From assembly GCF_002155695.1 (NCBI RefSeq), contig NZ_MUYJ01000007.1:145032-209031 (forward strand): DNA of 64,000 nucleotides, written 5' to 3'. Shown in pieces: positions 27,007 through 36,350 of the stretch (the first letter of the stretch is position 1; each line of letters begins with the position of its first letter). The position numbers and the translations under genes are program-made. Origin of the DNA: Erythrobacter tepidarius (GTDB taxonomy: Bacteria > Pseudomonadota > Alphaproteobacteria > Sphingomonadales > Sphingomonadaceae). The notes below the pieces were generated by a model. The model was not told the origin of the DNA, ran no database searches, and worked only from the letters and a program-made list of their open reading frames with translations.

Positions 27007-27015
27007 GATCCGTCC

Positions 27016-27579
27016 TCAGCCGGCCTTGCCGACATAGGTCTGCTCATAGACATCGACGATGATGCGCGTGCCGCTTTCGATATGCGGCGGCACCATGATG
27101 CGCACGCCGTTGTCGAGGATCGCGGGCTTGTAGCTCGACGAAGCGGTCTGGCCCTTCACCACCGCGTCCGCCTCGACGATGGTGGCTTCGACCTGCGCAG
27201 GCAATTCCACCGAAATCGGCTTTTCGTCCCACAGCTCCAGCGCGACCTGCATCCCGTCCTGCAGGAAGGGGCGCGCATCGCCGAGCAGGTCGCCGGGCAG
27301 CGTGATCTGCTCGTAGGTGTCGTTGTCCATAAACACCAGATCATCGCCATCGGCGTAGAGGAACTGGAAGTCCTTCGTGTCGAGCCGCACGCGCTCCACC
27401 GTGTCAGCGCTGCGGAAACGCACGTTGGTCTTGCGGCCGTCCTGCAGGTTCTTCATCTCGACCTGCATATAGGCCCCGCCCTTGCCGGGCTGGGTGTGCT
27501 GGATTTTGGCGACCTTCCAGATGCCGCCTTCATATTCCAGGATATTGCCGGGGCGAATGTCGACGCCGCTGATCTTCAT
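27016..27579 (-). CDS. efp: Elongation factor P
   Basis: EF-P enters the ribosomal E site to relieve stalling at polyproline. The 187-residue product has the three beta-barrel domains of the family and starts [12 protein letters not shown]. The tip loop is PGKGGA with Lys33 as the potential modification site, i.e. the lysine rather than arginine type. An in-frame upstream stretch of 42 codons shows no EF-P homology and is not counted. suhB follows closely. Confidence 0.97.
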   Translation of the reverse strand: MKISGVDIRPGNILEYEGGIWKVAKIQHTQPGKGGAYMQVEMKNLQDGRKTNVRFRSADTVERVRLDTKDFQFLYADGDDLVFMDNDTYEQITLPGDLLGDARPFLQDGMQVALELWDEKPISVELPAQVEATIVEADAVVKGQTASSSYKPAILDNGVRIMVPPHIESGTRIIVDVYEQTYVGKAG

Positions 27580-27750
27580 GGGCAAGGGCCTTTTTACGAG
27601 ATGGAAAGAGCGAACCGGCGCGCCGGATCCCAAGCGCACCTGCGAGACGAGGCGCGCCGATAGCCGATAGCGTCCCGCTCGGCAAGCGCGGCCACGCGCG
27701 CGCACGAAAGGCTTGGCCTTGCCCGTGCGAGGCTGTTAGGGCGAGCGGCA

Positions 27751-28176
27751 ATGCGCACCCGCACGATCATTCTCCTCACGCTCTGTGCCGCGGCGATTGC
27801 CGCCTTGGGCTCGGGCATCTCCTTCGCGCAGGACCGCAAGGACAGCATCCCGCGCGGCAGCGCGCCGCCGCCCAGTGGCGGGATGCTCGGCACGCTCCAG
27901 CGCGGCGAGTGGGAATGCGCCCTGCCTGGCGATGCCGGGGGTGAGGCCTATGTGGTGGTGCCGGAGGAAGGCTTCCGCATCGGCAACGCCTCGAGCTACC
28001 GGACCGCCGATGGCGGACGCGGGATCTATCTGCTGCGCGGCACCGGGCTGGTGTTCACCCGCGGCCCCAAGAAGGACGAGCGCTTCGAATTGCTGGGCGA
28101 AAACACCCTGCGCAAGCTTGCGGCCGATGGCAGCCCGAGCAAGCTGATCTGCACCCGGCTGGGCAGCAACCGCTAG
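27751..28176 (+). CDS. Secreted hypothetical protein
   Basis: This 141-residue protein has a clear signal peptide (TRTIILLTLCAAAIAALGSG, cleaved near ISFAQ) and a small soluble part with segments GEWECALPGD and AYVVVPEEGFRIGNASSYR. Two cysteines may form a disulfide in the periplasm. I recognise no family. It is divergent from efp and convergent with thiE. Confidence 0.75.
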   Translation: MRTRTIILLTLCAAAIAALGSGISFAQDRKDSIPRGSAPPPSGGMLGTLQRGEWECALPGDAGGEAYVVVPEEGFRIGNASSYRTADGGRGIYLLRGTGLVFTRGPKKDERFELLGENTLRKLAADGSPSKLICTRLGSNR

Positions 28177-28183
28177 GCCGGCC

Positions 28184-28822
28184 TCATCCCCGCATCACTT
28201 TCGCAAAGGCCTCGATCGCGGCGACCTCGTCCCCGCCCCACACCGCATGACTGACGGCGAGGAAGTCCGCCCCTGCCCTCACCAGCGGCCCACAGTTTTC
28301 GGGCGTAATCCCGCCGATCGCAACGCAGGGAATCTCGAACAGCGTGCTCCACCAGCGCAGCAGCTCGGGTTCGGGACGCGGTGCATCGCCCTTGTCCTTG
28401 GTGGCCGAGGGATAGAAGGCCCCGAAGGCGACATAGTCCGCCCCCGCCTCGCCCGCTTCCATCGCAAGGTGGCGGCTGGCGTGGCAGGTAACGCCGATCT
28501 GCGCCTCGCGCCCCAGCGCCGCACGCGCATCCTTGGGCGAGCCATCCTCCTGCCCGAGATGCACCCCGTCGGCCTTCAACCGCTTGGCGAGCGCGATCGA
28601 ATCATTGACGATGAAGGCCACGTCATGCGCCGCGCAGATGGCTTGCAGGGGCGCCGCCAGGCGCGCTGCCTCGTGCTGGTCAATACCTTTGACCCGGAAC
28701 TGGAAGGCGGTGACAAGATCAGCGTGGAGCCGAGCACCCGCCGCCAGCGCGCGTTCGAGCCGGGCAGGAAACGCGCCGCCCACGTCGAGCGGGGAGATCA
28801 GATAGAGCTGCGTGTCCGTCAT
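28184..28822 (-). CDS. thiE: Thiamine phosphate synthase
   Basis: ThiE joins HMP pyrophosphate and the thiazole phosphate to make thiamine phosphate. The 212-residue TIM barrel shows VTAFQFRVKG, VNDSIALAKRLKADGVHLGQED, ADYVAFGAFYPSATKDKG and CVAIGGITPENCGPLVRAGAD, all typical. It lies 41 bp downstream of fda on the same strand; no other thiamine gene is nearby. Confidence 0.93.
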   Translation of the reverse strand: MTDTQLYLISPLDVGGAFPARLERALAAGARLHADLVTAFQFRVKGIDQHEAARLAAPLQAICAAHDVAFIVNDSIALAKRLKADGVHLGQEDGSPKDARAALGREAQIGVTCHASRHLAMEAGEAGADYVAFGAFYPSATKDKGDAPRPEPELLRWWSTLFEIPCVAIGGITPENCGPLVRAGADFLAVSHAVWGGDEVAAIEAFAKVMRG

Positions 28823-28863
28823 GGCGCGGCTCGCTAACCGCTCGCGCCCCGGCTGTCACCTGT

Positions 28864-29748
28864 TCAGACGCTGGCGCTGGCGATCTGGTCGATTGCCTTG
28901 CCGAGAACCGCGTTGAATTCCTCGTCGCTCTGGCTCTTGCGCAGGTCCTGCAGCAGACCGCGGCTAAAGCTGGCAATCATGCCGGGATTCTGGGCGAGGC
29001 GGGCGCAGGCTTCGTCGGTCGAGAACCCACCCGAAAGCGCCACCACGCGCAGCACCTTGGGGTGGCCCACCAGCGGGGTGTAGAGACCGGCGGTCGCCGG
29101 AATCGAAAGCTTGAGCATCACCTGCTGGCCTTGGGGCAGCGCGTCGAGATGCCGCATGATCTCGGCGAGGAGGATATTTTCCCCTTCGGCGCGATCTTCG
29201 GCGGTAATGTCATATTCGGGCTCGATGATCGGCATCAGCCCGGCAGCGATGATCTGCGCGCCGATCTCGAACTGCTGGGCGACGATGGCGGCAATCCCGG
29301 CTGCGTTCGCCGCCTTGATGACCGAGCGCATCTTGGTACCGAACATGCCCGCCGCGACCGACTTGGCGAGCAGCGCGGGAAGCTTCGTCATCGGCTTCAT
29401 CAGCTGGACGCCATCGGCTTCATCGGCGAGGCCCTCGTCCACCTTGATGAAGGGAACGATCCCGCGCGCCTTGAGGGCATCGGCAGTGGGCTGGCCGTCA
29501 ACCTCGCCGTCCATGGTCTTCTCGAACAGGATCGCGCCGATCACCTTGCCACTCGCGAAGCAGGGGCTGGTGATGACGCGCGCGCGCATCGCGTGGATCT
29601 GAGCGAACATTTCCTCCTCGCTCGACCACTCGCTATCATCCACGCCATAGCCACGCAGCGCCTTGGGGGTCGAACCGCCCGACTGGTCAAGCGCGGCGAT
29701 AAACCCCTGTCCGGTGGCGATGCGGGTCATCATGTCCTGGGTGTTCAT
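28864..29748 (-). CDS. Class I fructose-bisphosphate aldolase
   Basis: This 294-residue enzyme cleaves fructose 1,6-bisphosphate and works in glycolysis and gluconeogenesis. Family blocks are FIAALDQSGGSTPKALRGYG, GTKMRSVIK, PIIEPEYDI and VMLKLSIP, the last probably holding the Schiff-base lysine. It is the class I (Schiff base) type, not the metal type. It belongs to the tkt-gap-pgk cluster upstream, with two small genes in between. Confidence 0.93.
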   Translation of the reverse strand: MNTQDMMTRIATGQGFIAALDQSGGSTPKALRGYGVDDSEWSSEEEMFAQIHAMRARVITSPCFASGKVIGAILFEKTMDGEVDGQPTADALKARGIVPFIKVDEGLADEADGVQLMKPMTKLPALLAKSVAAGMFGTKMRSVIKAANAAGIAAIVAQQFEIGAQIIAAGLMPIIEPEYDITAEDRAEGENILLAEIMRHLDALPQGQQVMLKLSIPATAGLYTPLVGHPKVLRVVALSGGFSTDEACARLAQNPGMIASFSRGLLQDLRKSQSDEEFNAVLGKAIDQIASASV

Positions 29749-29871
29749 GGCAAGCGTTCTCCAAGTCGCGTAAGATCGTTCGGATGCGGCCCTGCGGATT
29801 CTTGCATAGGTATGCAGTAGCCCCTGGCCAGGCCCTTAGCGACGCTCCGCCCATGCTGCAACCGCGAAGGA

Positions 29872-30324
29872 TTACCGCCGGGCAAGGCGGCGGATGATCC
29901 CCGTGAAGCTGAGCGCAGGGCTGCCATCGCCGGTGATGAGGCCGCGCACGAAGATGGTCTTGCCCCCACCCCGGGTCACTTCCCCGCGCGCCTCGACCAG
30001 CGCACCGGACGCGACCGGGCCGAGAAAATCGCCCGCAAGGTTGAGCGTCACGGCATGATCGCCCTGCAATTCATCCGTGGCGATCGCGAACAGGGCAAAA
30101 TCGGCGAAGGTCAGGAGGCAGCCACCATGCATGAACCCGCCGCCGTTCATGTGGCGCGCCTCGGCGCGGAAGGCGCAGACAATCGCGCCGTCCGACTCCC
30201 GGCGGTGATAGAAGGGACCGGACCGGGTCTCGTAAGGATCGCCCTGCCAATATTGCCAGCCGGCAAATTCGCCCTCCTCCATGGTTGTCAGCCGGCCGAA
30301 GCCTGATGCGTTGGCGTCGCTCAT
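29872..30324 (-). CDS. Hotdog-fold thioesterase (PaaI/YbgC type)
   Basis: This 150-residue hotdog protein shows the PaaI-type active-site segment RHMNGGGFMHGGCLLTFADFALF and a later ALVEARGEVTRGGGKTIFVRG. It probably hydrolyses an acyl-CoA; substrate unknown. It begins 2 bp after the stop of the upstream DUF4440-like gene, so the pair is co-transcribed. An upstream in-frame extension overlaps that gene and is rejected. Confidence 0.85.
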   Translation of the reverse strand: MSDANASGFGRLTTMEEGEFAGWQYWQGDPYETRSGPFYHRRESDGAIVCAFRAEARHMNGGGFMHGGCLLTFADFALFAIATDELQGDHAVTLNLAGDFLGPVASGALVEARGEVTRGGGKTIFVRGLITGDGSPALSFTGIIRRLARR

Positions 30325-30326
30325 TC

Positions 30327-30755
30327 CTATTTCCACAATTGCAGCCGGGCGATTTCGGCAGCGCGCTCCTTGTCGGGGTCGAGCGGGGCAAGACTGAGAT
30401 CGGCGAGCTTCCACTTGCGCGGCCAGCGTGCTTGCCGCCACAAGCCGGAGACGAGAAAGGCGCCGTTCCACGCCCCCCGCTCCAGCACCAGATCGAGCTC
30501 CGCTCCGGCAACGAACCAAGCCGCATCACGGTGCTGGCGCGCGATCACCTCGCGCAAGGCGAAGCGGGTGCAGGCGAAACCGCGCGCCATTGCAGCAAGA
30601 AAGCTAGGCCGGTCAAGAAGTTGTGGTGGGGTGCTGCCGATTAGCATAAGGAAATCGCGCTGCGTCAGCTTCTTCATCGCCTTGACGTCGCCTGCCACCC
30701 ACGCGCGCATCGCGGCGAGCGCCCATGCTTCGATTTCGGCTTCGCTGACCGCCAT
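30327..30755 (-). CDS. DUF4440/NTF2-like protein
   Basis: This 142-residue protein has an NTF2-like fold pattern. A helical N-terminus (EAWALAAMRAWVAGDVKAMKKL) is followed by beta strands (DAAWFVAGAELDLVLERGAW, FLVSGLWRQARWPRKWKLAD). It resembles DUF4440 proteins, which have varied or unknown roles. It lies 3 bp downstream of pgk and 2 bp upstream of the thioesterase, so it is part of the same transcript. Confidence 0.75.
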   Translation of the reverse strand: MAVSEAEIEAWALAAMRAWVAGDVKAMKKLTQRDFLMLIGSTPPQLLDRPSFLAAMARGFACTRFALREVIARQHRDAAWFVAGAELDLVLERGAWNGAFLVSGLWRQARWPRKWKLADLSLAPLDPDKERAAEIARLQLWK

Positions 30756-30758
30756 GAT

Positions 30759-31964
30759 TCAGGCCTCGAGCGCGGCCACACCGGGAAGGACGCGACCTTC
30801 CATCCATTCGAGGAAAGCGCCGCCGGCGGTCGATACATAGGAGAAATCTCCGGTCACGCCCGCCTGCGCCAGCGCCGAAACCGTGTCCCCGCCCCCGGCC
30901 ACACTAGTCAGCGAGCCTTCGAGTGTGAGCGCGGCCGCAGTGCGGGCAAGCGCGACGGTGGCGGCCTCGAAAGGCGGCGTCTCGAAGGCGCCAAGCGGCC
31001 CGTTCCAGACCAGCGTGCGGCAGGTCTTGAGCACGTCGGCGAGCGCCTCGGTCGCCGTCGGCCCCACGTCGAGGATCATCTCGTCCTCGGCGACCTCGTG
31101 GACGTTGCAGACCCGCACAGACGCCGGATGGGCGGCGAATTCCTTTGCGACGACAACGTCGTAAGGAAGGTGCACGGTGCACCCGGCGTGATCGGCCTCG
31201 TCCATGATCCGCGCAACCGTTGGGGCAAGGTCATGCTCGCACAGGCTCTTGCCGACATTCACCCCGCGCGCGGCGAGGAAGGTGTTGGCCATGCCGCCGC
31301 CGATGATGAGATGCTGAACTCGGCCCACAAGGTTTTCGAGCACGGCGAGCTTGGTCGAGACCTTGGCCCCGCCGACCACGGCCGCCACGGGTTGTTCGGG
31401 CGATCCGAGCGCGGTGTCGAGCGCCTTGAGTTCGGCTTCCATCGAACGCCCCGCATAGGCCGGCAGATGATGCGCCAGTCCCTCAGTGCTCGCATGGGCG
31501 CGATGCGCCGCGCTGAAGGCGTCGTTGACGTAGAGCGTGCCGTGGGCGGCAATCGCCTTGGCAAGCGCGGGATCGTTCTTCTCCTCGCCCGGCCAGAAGC
31601 GGGTGTTCTCGAGCAGCGCGACATCGCCTGGGCGCAGGATAGTCTTGACCGCCTGCGCCACCACCGGCCCGGCGATCTCGGGAATGAACATCACTTCCTT
31701 GCCCAGCACCCGCTCGACATCCCCGATCACCATGCTGGTCGACATCGTCGCGTGGCGCTGCCCGCCCGGCCGCCCGAAATGCGCGAGCAGCAGCACCTTC
31801 GCCCCGCGCCCGGCGAGTTCGAGAATGGTGGGCTTCACCGCCTCGACCCGGGTCACGTCGGTGGCCGAACCGTCCTTCATCGGCAGGTTCAGGTCGACGC
31901 GGACCAGCGCGACTTCGCCGGTGAGATCGGCGGGCAGATCATCGAGGGTCTTGAACTTGGGCAT
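30759..31964 (-). CDS. pgk: Phosphoglycerate kinase
   Basis: PGK interconverts 1,3-bisphosphoglycerate and 3-phosphoglycerate with ADP/ATP. The 401-residue protein has [39 protein letters not shown] and the C-terminal GGGDTVSAL motif. The start is the second ATG of ATGACAATG; it has AGGAG six bases upstream, while the first would abut it. The gene sits in the order tkt-gap-pgk. Confidence 0.96.
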   Translation of the reverse strand: MPKFKTLDDLPADLTGEVALVRVDLNLPMKDGSATDVTRVEAVKPTILELAGRGAKVLLLAHFGRPGGQRHATMSTSMVIGDVERVLGKEVMFIPEIAGPVVAQAVKTILRPGDVALLENTRFWPGEEKNDPALAKAIAAHGTLYVNDAFSAAHRAHASTEGLAHHLPAYAGRSMEAELKALDTALGSPEQPVAAVVGGAKVSTKLAVLENLVGRVQHLIIGGGMANTFLAARGVNVGKSLCEHDLAPTVARIMDEADHAGCTVHLPYDVVVAKEFAAHPASVRVCNVHEVAEDEMILDVGPTATEALADVLKTCRTLVWNGPLGAFETPPFEAATVALARTAAALTLEGSLTSVAGGGDTVSALAQAGVTGDFSYVSTAGGAFLEWMEGRVLPGVAALEA

Positions 31965-32094
31965 TGTCATCTCCTGACCCCTCCGCCTGCGGGAGAGCAG
32001 CGAGACTTGCCAGCTTGCTGACCAGTCGCAGCGGGGTGGGAGATGATGCATCCGCCCACCCCGGCCTCTTCGCGATGCGGGAGAGGTGAAGGGT

Positions 32095-33102
32095 TTACAG
32101 GAACTTCGCCATCACCCCGGCGGTATCGATCATGCGGTTGGAAAAGCCCCATTCGTTGTCGTACCAGCTGACAACGCGGGCAAGCTTGCCTTCCATCACG
32201 CTGGTTTCCAGCGCATCGACCGTGGAAGAGGCAGGGTGGTGGTTGAAGTCGCTCGAAACCAGCGGCTGGTCGGTATAGTCGAGCACGCCCTTCATCGGGC
32301 CTTCGGACGCGGCCTTCAAAGCCGCGTTGATTTCTTCGACCGAGGTGTCGCGGCCCGGCACGAAAACGAGATCGACCATCGAGACATTCGGGGTCGGCAC
32401 GCGCACCGACGAGCCATCGAGCTTGCCCTTCAGCTCTGGCAGCACCAGGCCCACCGCACGCGCGGCGCCGGTGGTGGTCGGGATCATGTTGGCCGCCCCG
32501 GCGCGGGCCCGGCGCAGGTCCTTGTGGATCTGGTCGAGCATCCGCTGATCGTTGGTGTAGGAGTGGATCGTGGTCATAAAGCCGCGCTCGATGCCGATGG
32601 TATCATTGAGCACCTTGGCAACCGGCGCGAGGCAGTTGGTCGTGCAGCTCGCGTTGGAAATGATCACGTCATCGCCCGTCAGGGTTTCGTGGTTCACGCC
32701 ATAGACGATGGTCTTGCTGACACCGGTCGCGGGCGCGGAGATGATCACGCGCTTGGCCCCGGCGGCAAGGTGCGGACGGCTCGCCTCGTCCGACTGGAAG
32801 AAGCCAGTGCATTCGAGCACGATGTCGATGCCCATGGCCGCGTGGGGCAGCTTGCCCGGATCCTTCTCGGCGGTCACCGCGATGCGCTTGCCGTTGACGA
32901 GGATTGCATCGCCATCGGCGCGCACTTCGCCGCCAAAGCGACCGTGCACCGAATCGTGAGCGAACAGCAGCGCGTTCGACTTGGCGTCGGCCAGATCGTT
33001 GATCGCGACCAGATCGAGATCGTGATCGGTGCGTTCGAGGATCGCGCGGGCAACGAGGCGGCCGATGCGGCCGAAGCCATTGATGGCAACTTTGATGGCC
33101 AT
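32095..33102 (-). CDS. gap: Type I glyceraldehyde-3-phosphate dehydrogenase
   Basis: The 335-residue enzyme oxidises glyceraldehyde 3-phosphate with NAD(P)+ and phosphate. It begins with the Rossmann motif [13 protein letters not shown] and has the catalytic cysteine in [12 protein letters not shown], plus the C-terminal [13 protein letters not shown]. It lies 15 bp downstream of tkt and about 130 bp upstream of pgk; the intervening DNA is a GC-rich palindromic spacer. Confidence 0.97.
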   Translation of the reverse strand: MAIKVAINGFGRIGRLVARAILERTDHDLDLVAINDLADAKSNALLFAHDSVHGRFGGEVRADGDAILVNGKRIAVTAEKDPGKLPHAAMGIDIVLECTGFFQSDEASRPHLAAGAKRVIISAPATGVSKTIVYGVNHETLTGDDVIISNASCTTNCLAPVAKVLNDTIGIERGFMTTIHSYTNDQRMLDQIHKDLRRARAGAANMIPTTTGAARAVGLVLPELKGKLDGSSVRVPTPNVSMVDLVFVPGRDTSVEEINAALKAASEGPMKGVLDYTDQPLVSSDFNHHPASSTVDALETSVMEGKLARVVSWYDNEWGFSNRMIDTAGVMAKFL

Positions 33103-33117
33103 GAGAGGTACTCCTGC

Positions 33118-35094
33118 TTATGCGTTCAACTTGTTCAGGATTTGCGGAACGATCTTGTCCGCGGTGAAGCCGAAATGGGCAAACAGATCGTCCGCAGGCG
33201 CCGAAGCGCCGAACCTGTCGAGGCCGATGTTCAGCCCCTTGGCGCCGGTGTAGCGCTGCCAGCCGAAGGTGCTCGCCGCCTCGACCGAGACGATCAGCAC
33301 ATCATCGGGCAGAATGTCGGCGCGGTAGGCGGCATCCTGCTCGTCGAACAGCTCGGTGCAGACCATCGAGACGACGTCCACGCCGATGCCCTGCGCTTCG
33401 AGCCGCGCGGCGCAGGCCATGGCAAGCTGGACTTCCGAGCCGGTGGCGAGGATCACGACCTTGCGCGGCCCTTCCGCCGCCTTGAGGCGGTAGCCGCCCT
33501 TGGCTGAGCGGTTCTTGCCCGGTTCAAGCCGCAGCTGCGGCAGGTTCTGGCGGGTCAGCGCCAGCACGGTCGGGCGATCTTTCTGGCGCAGCGCGATCTC
33601 CCAGCACTCGGCGGTTTCGACCGCGTCGGCCGGGCGCATCACCAGCAGGTTCGGCATGGCCCGGAGCGAGGCGAGATGCTCGACCGGCTGGTGGGTCGGC
33701 CCATCCTCGCCCAGCCCGATGGAATCATGGGTCATCACATAGACCACGCGGCAATGCTGGAGCGCCGAGAGGCGGATCGCGCCGCGGGCATAGTCGGTGA
33801 AGACGAGAAAGGTGCCGCCATAGGGGATCACGCCCCCGTGCAGCGCCATGCCGTTCATCGCCGCGGCCATGCCGAATTCGCGAATGCCGTAATAGACGTA
33901 GCGACCGGCGTAATCGTCCTTGGAGAAGGTGCCGATCCCGCCCGCCAGCGTGTTGTTCGAGCCGGTAAGATCGGCGCTGCCGCCAATCGTGTCGGGCAGC
34001 ATCGGGTTGATCGCCCCAAGCGCGATTTCGCTCGCCTTGCGGGTGGCGATCTTCTGCGGCGATGCAATCAGTCCGGCGATGTGGGCATCGAGGCTGAAGC
34101 CTTCGGGCAGATCGCCTGCCATGCGCCGCACGAACTCGGCCTTGTGCGGGCTGGCTTCGAGATGCCCCGCCCAGGTGCCATGCGCAAGGCGCCCCGGTTC
34201 GCCCGCCATGCGCCAGTCGGCGAGAATATCCGAGGGAACCTCGAAAGGCGCGGCATCCCAGCCAAGCTCCTTGCGCGCCGCGGCCACTTCCGCCGTGCCC
34301 AGCGCCGCACCGTGGACGCCGCTGGTGCCCTGCTTGTTCGGCGCGCCCTTCCCGATCAGCGTGCGACAGGCGATGAGCGAGGGGCGCGGGTCGGCCTTGG
34401 CTTCCTGCAAGGCGCGCTCGATATCGGCGAAGTCATGACCGTCGCATGTCGTCACGTGCCAGCCGGTTGCCCGGTAACGCGCCTTGATGTCCTCCGAGGT
34501 GGACAGGTCGGTCGCGCCGTCGATGGTGATGCGGTTGTCATCCCACAAGACGTTGAGCTTGCCGAGACCAAGGTGGCCGGCAAGCCCGATTGCCTCGTGG
34601 TTGATGCCCTCCATCAGGCATCCGTCGCCCGCGATAACCCAGGTGCGGTGATCGACCAGATCGTCCCCGAACAGGGCATTGAGATGCCGCTCGGCCATCG
34701 CCATGCCCACCGCCATCGCGATCCCCTGGCCCAGCGGGCCGGTGGTGCACTCCACCCCATCGAGCAAGAAGTTTTCCGGGTGACCGGCGCAAGGGCTGGA
34801 AAGCTGGCGGAAATTGCGAATGTCATCGATCGTCGGCGCGGCATAGCCCGTGAGGTAGAGCAGGCTGTAGATCAGCATCGAACCATGGCCCGCGCTGAGC
34901 ACGAAGCGGTCACGGTCGGGCCAATGCGGCGCGGTCGGATCGAACTTGAGGTGGCCGGTGTAGAGCACGGTCGCCACATCGGCCATGCCCATCGGCATCC
35001 CTGGGTGACCCGAATTGGCCGCCTCGACCGCATCCATCGACAGGGCACGGATGGCATTGGCCATGAGCGGCAGGCGGGCGGGTTCGATCGTCAT
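33118..35094 (-). CDS. tkt: Transketolase
   Basis: Transketolase moves two-carbon units between sugar phosphates using thiamine diphosphate, in the pentose phosphate pathway. The 658-residue protein has the N-terminal SGHPGMPMGMADV, the cofactor motif GDGCLMEGINHEA...LNVLWDDN and the pyrimidine-domain segments YGIREFGMAAAMNG and MTHDSIGLGEDGPTHQP. The start MTIEPARLP was chosen; a longer frame upstream lacks homology. It is the first gene of the glycolytic cluster and is divergent from the zapA group. Confidence 0.97.
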   Translation of the reverse strand: MTIEPARLPLMANAIRALSMDAVEAANSGHPGMPMGMADVATVLYTGHLKFDPTAPHWPDRDRFVLSAGHGSMLIYSLLYLTGYAAPTIDDIRNFRQLSSPCAGHPENFLLDGVECTTGPLGQGIAMAVGMAMAERHLNALFGDDLVDHRTWVIAGDGCLMEGINHEAIGLAGHLGLGKLNVLWDDNRITIDGATDLSTSEDIKARYRATGWHVTTCDGHDFADIERALQEAKADPRPSLIACRTLIGKGAPNKQGTSGVHGAALGTAEVAAARKELGWDAAPFEVPSDILADWRMAGEPGRLAHGTWAGHLEASPHKAEFVRRMAGDLPEGFSLDAHIAGLIASPQKIATRKASEIALGAINPMLPDTIGGSADLTGSNNTLAGGIGTFSKDDYAGRYVYYGIREFGMAAAMNGMALHGGVIPYGGTFLVFTDYARGAIRLSALQHCRVVYVMTHDSIGLGEDGPTHQPVEHLASLRAMPNLLVMRPADAVETAECWEIALRQKDRPTVLALTRQNLPQLRLEPGKNRSAKGGYRLKAAEGPRKVVILATGSEVQLAMACAARLEAQGIGVDVVSMVCTELFDEQDAAYRADILPDDVLIVSVEAASTFGWQRYTGAKGLNIGLDRFGASAPADDLFAHFGFTADKIVPQILNKLNA

Positions 35095-35330
35095 GGGCGC
35101 GCGTGTCTCCTGATGCTGCCCCGGTATCCGCGGCTGCGGCCCGGAGCCTGACCGTCGGCCCCGCCGGGCCTTCGGGCGATTCGATCCCTCGATTGCGGCT
35201 GTGCCATTGCCGAGCCATTGGGAGAGGTCAACCTTGCGTGCGCAGGCAGGGCGTAGGGCGCTGCGCATGACTTATCAACAGGCCGCCCCAAGGCTTTGCG
35301 CGCACGAGCCTATCTTGGTATTTCTGAGCC

Positions 35331-35546
35331 ATGAATGCTGCCCGCATCGCGCACGCGCTGGAGCGCATCGAGGCCGCGTTGGCGCGGATGGATGCCGCAC
35401 GCGAGGGCCTGTTGGCGGCGGCCCCGCAGCCTTCCTCCGGTTCGGCACGGGTGGTGGAACTGGTCAACGCGCACGAGAAACTGCGCGAGCAAGTCGCGGA
35501 AACCCTTCGCGAACTCGACGGTCTGATCGGCAAGCTGGAAGAATAG
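35331..35546 (+). CDS. Small coiled-coil protein upstream of zapA
   Basis: This 71-residue protein is almost entirely helical and rich in Ala, Glu and Arg, with heptad-like spacing (HALERIEAALARMDAAREG, VVELVNAHEKLREQVAETLR). It starts only 62 bp past a divergent intergenic region and ends 6 bp before zapA, so it is co-transcribed with it. A similar small gene is often found before zapA in this order. It may work in cell division, but that is only inferred. Confidence 0.7.
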   Translation: MNAARIAHALERIEAALARMDAAREGLLAAAPQPSSGSARVVELVNAHEKLREQVAETLRELDGLIGKLEE

Positions 35547-35552
35547 GCCCCC

Positions 35553-36008
35553 ATGAGCACTGTGACGCTGACCATCGGGCCGAAGTCCTATTCCATCGCC
35601 TGCGCCGACGGCGAGGAAGCGCATATCGAGGCACTGGGCGCGATGATCGCCGAGAAATATGCCCAGATCGGAGCGGCACGCGCGCCGTTGGAGGCGCAGA
35701 ACCTGCTGTTCGCCGGGCTGTTCCTTGCCGATGAGCTGGCGGAGGCGCGCAAGGCCATGCCAGCTGCCGATCCTGCTGCGGCAGCCGAAGAAATTGCCGC
35801 GCTGAAGGCCAGGATTGCCCAGCTCGAAGCCGAACTGGCAGCTGCACGCAAGGGCCCGCCTCCAGCTTCAGCCACCGCGCCGGGCCCGCAAGGCGATCTG
35901 TTCGGCGATCCGGAGGCCTCGGCCCTGCTAGCCGAGCGGCTCGAAGCCCTCGCCGCCCGCGCCGAAACGAGCGCGGCGGCGCTTGAAGCGGCCGTAGCGA
36001 ACGCCTAA
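35553..36008 (+). CDS. zapA: Cell division protein ZapA
   Basis: ZapA binds and bundles FtsZ at the division site. The 151-residue product has the ZapA globular domain (VTLTIGPKSYSIACADGEE, ALGAMIAEKYAQIG, NLLFAGLFLADEL) followed by a coiled coil (AEEIAALKARIAQLEAELAAA) and an Ala-rich tail longer than in enterobacteria. The position upstream of 6S RNA and the 5-formyltetrahydrofolate cyclo-ligase gene is the widely conserved zapA-ssrS-fau order. Confidence 0.9.
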   Translation: MSTVTLTIGPKSYSIACADGEEAHIEALGAMIAEKYAQIGAARAPLEAQNLLFAGLFLADELAEARKAMPAADPAAAAEEIAALKARIAQLEAELAAARKGPPPASATAPGPQGDLFGDPEASALLAERLEALAARAETSAAALEAAVANA

Positions 36009-36043
36009 GAAAGACATGGCGGGACTGCCCGGCACGAGCCGAT

Positions 36044-36163
36044 CGAATATCCCTGAGGCTATAAACAATCCCATGGGAGCTGTCCCTGTCCGGGCTCGCT
36101 GGTTCGTCCGGAGGGCTCGGGCACACGGCGCCCACCTGACGTTGCAGGCGTCAGAGGATTTCT
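36044..36163 (+). ncRNA. ssrS: 6S RNA (ssrS)
   Basis: Between zapA and fau lies a stretch whose ends can pair (AATATCCCTGA with TCAGAGGATTT). Its interior holds a GGGCTCG...GTCCGGAGGGCTCGGG hairpin like the 6S RNA central stem. 6S RNA imitates an open promoter and binds housekeeping RNA polymerase. The location is the classic 6S site in proteobacteria. A short GTGG/CCAC hairpin followed by GTTTTCTT at 36181-36201 may end the transcript. Exact ends are approximate. Confidence 0.7.
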
Positions 36164-36254
36164 AGCGCAACCGACCCATGGTGGTTCCGCCACGTTTTCT
36201 TGCCGTACCGCTTCGCTGCTTGAGGGCGTTCTTGTTTTCCGCGCCGATCCGGGC

Positions 36255-36340
36255 TGCGACGGCTTCGGGGCCCGGCCCTTCGGGCTACCCCCTGCGGGCG
36301 GGCGGTCGCCCTTGCGGCCCTGCGGGCCGTGGCCTACCGC
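36255..36340. repeat. Palindrome-rich GC spacer upstream of fau
   Basis: This stretch is a series of short hairpin units, such as GCCCTTCGGGC and GGCCCTGCGGGCC. It has no open frame I would credit as a gene. It lies between 6S RNA and fau and may stabilise or end transcripts. Confidence 0.5.
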
Positions 36341-36350
36341 TAACGGTGCA

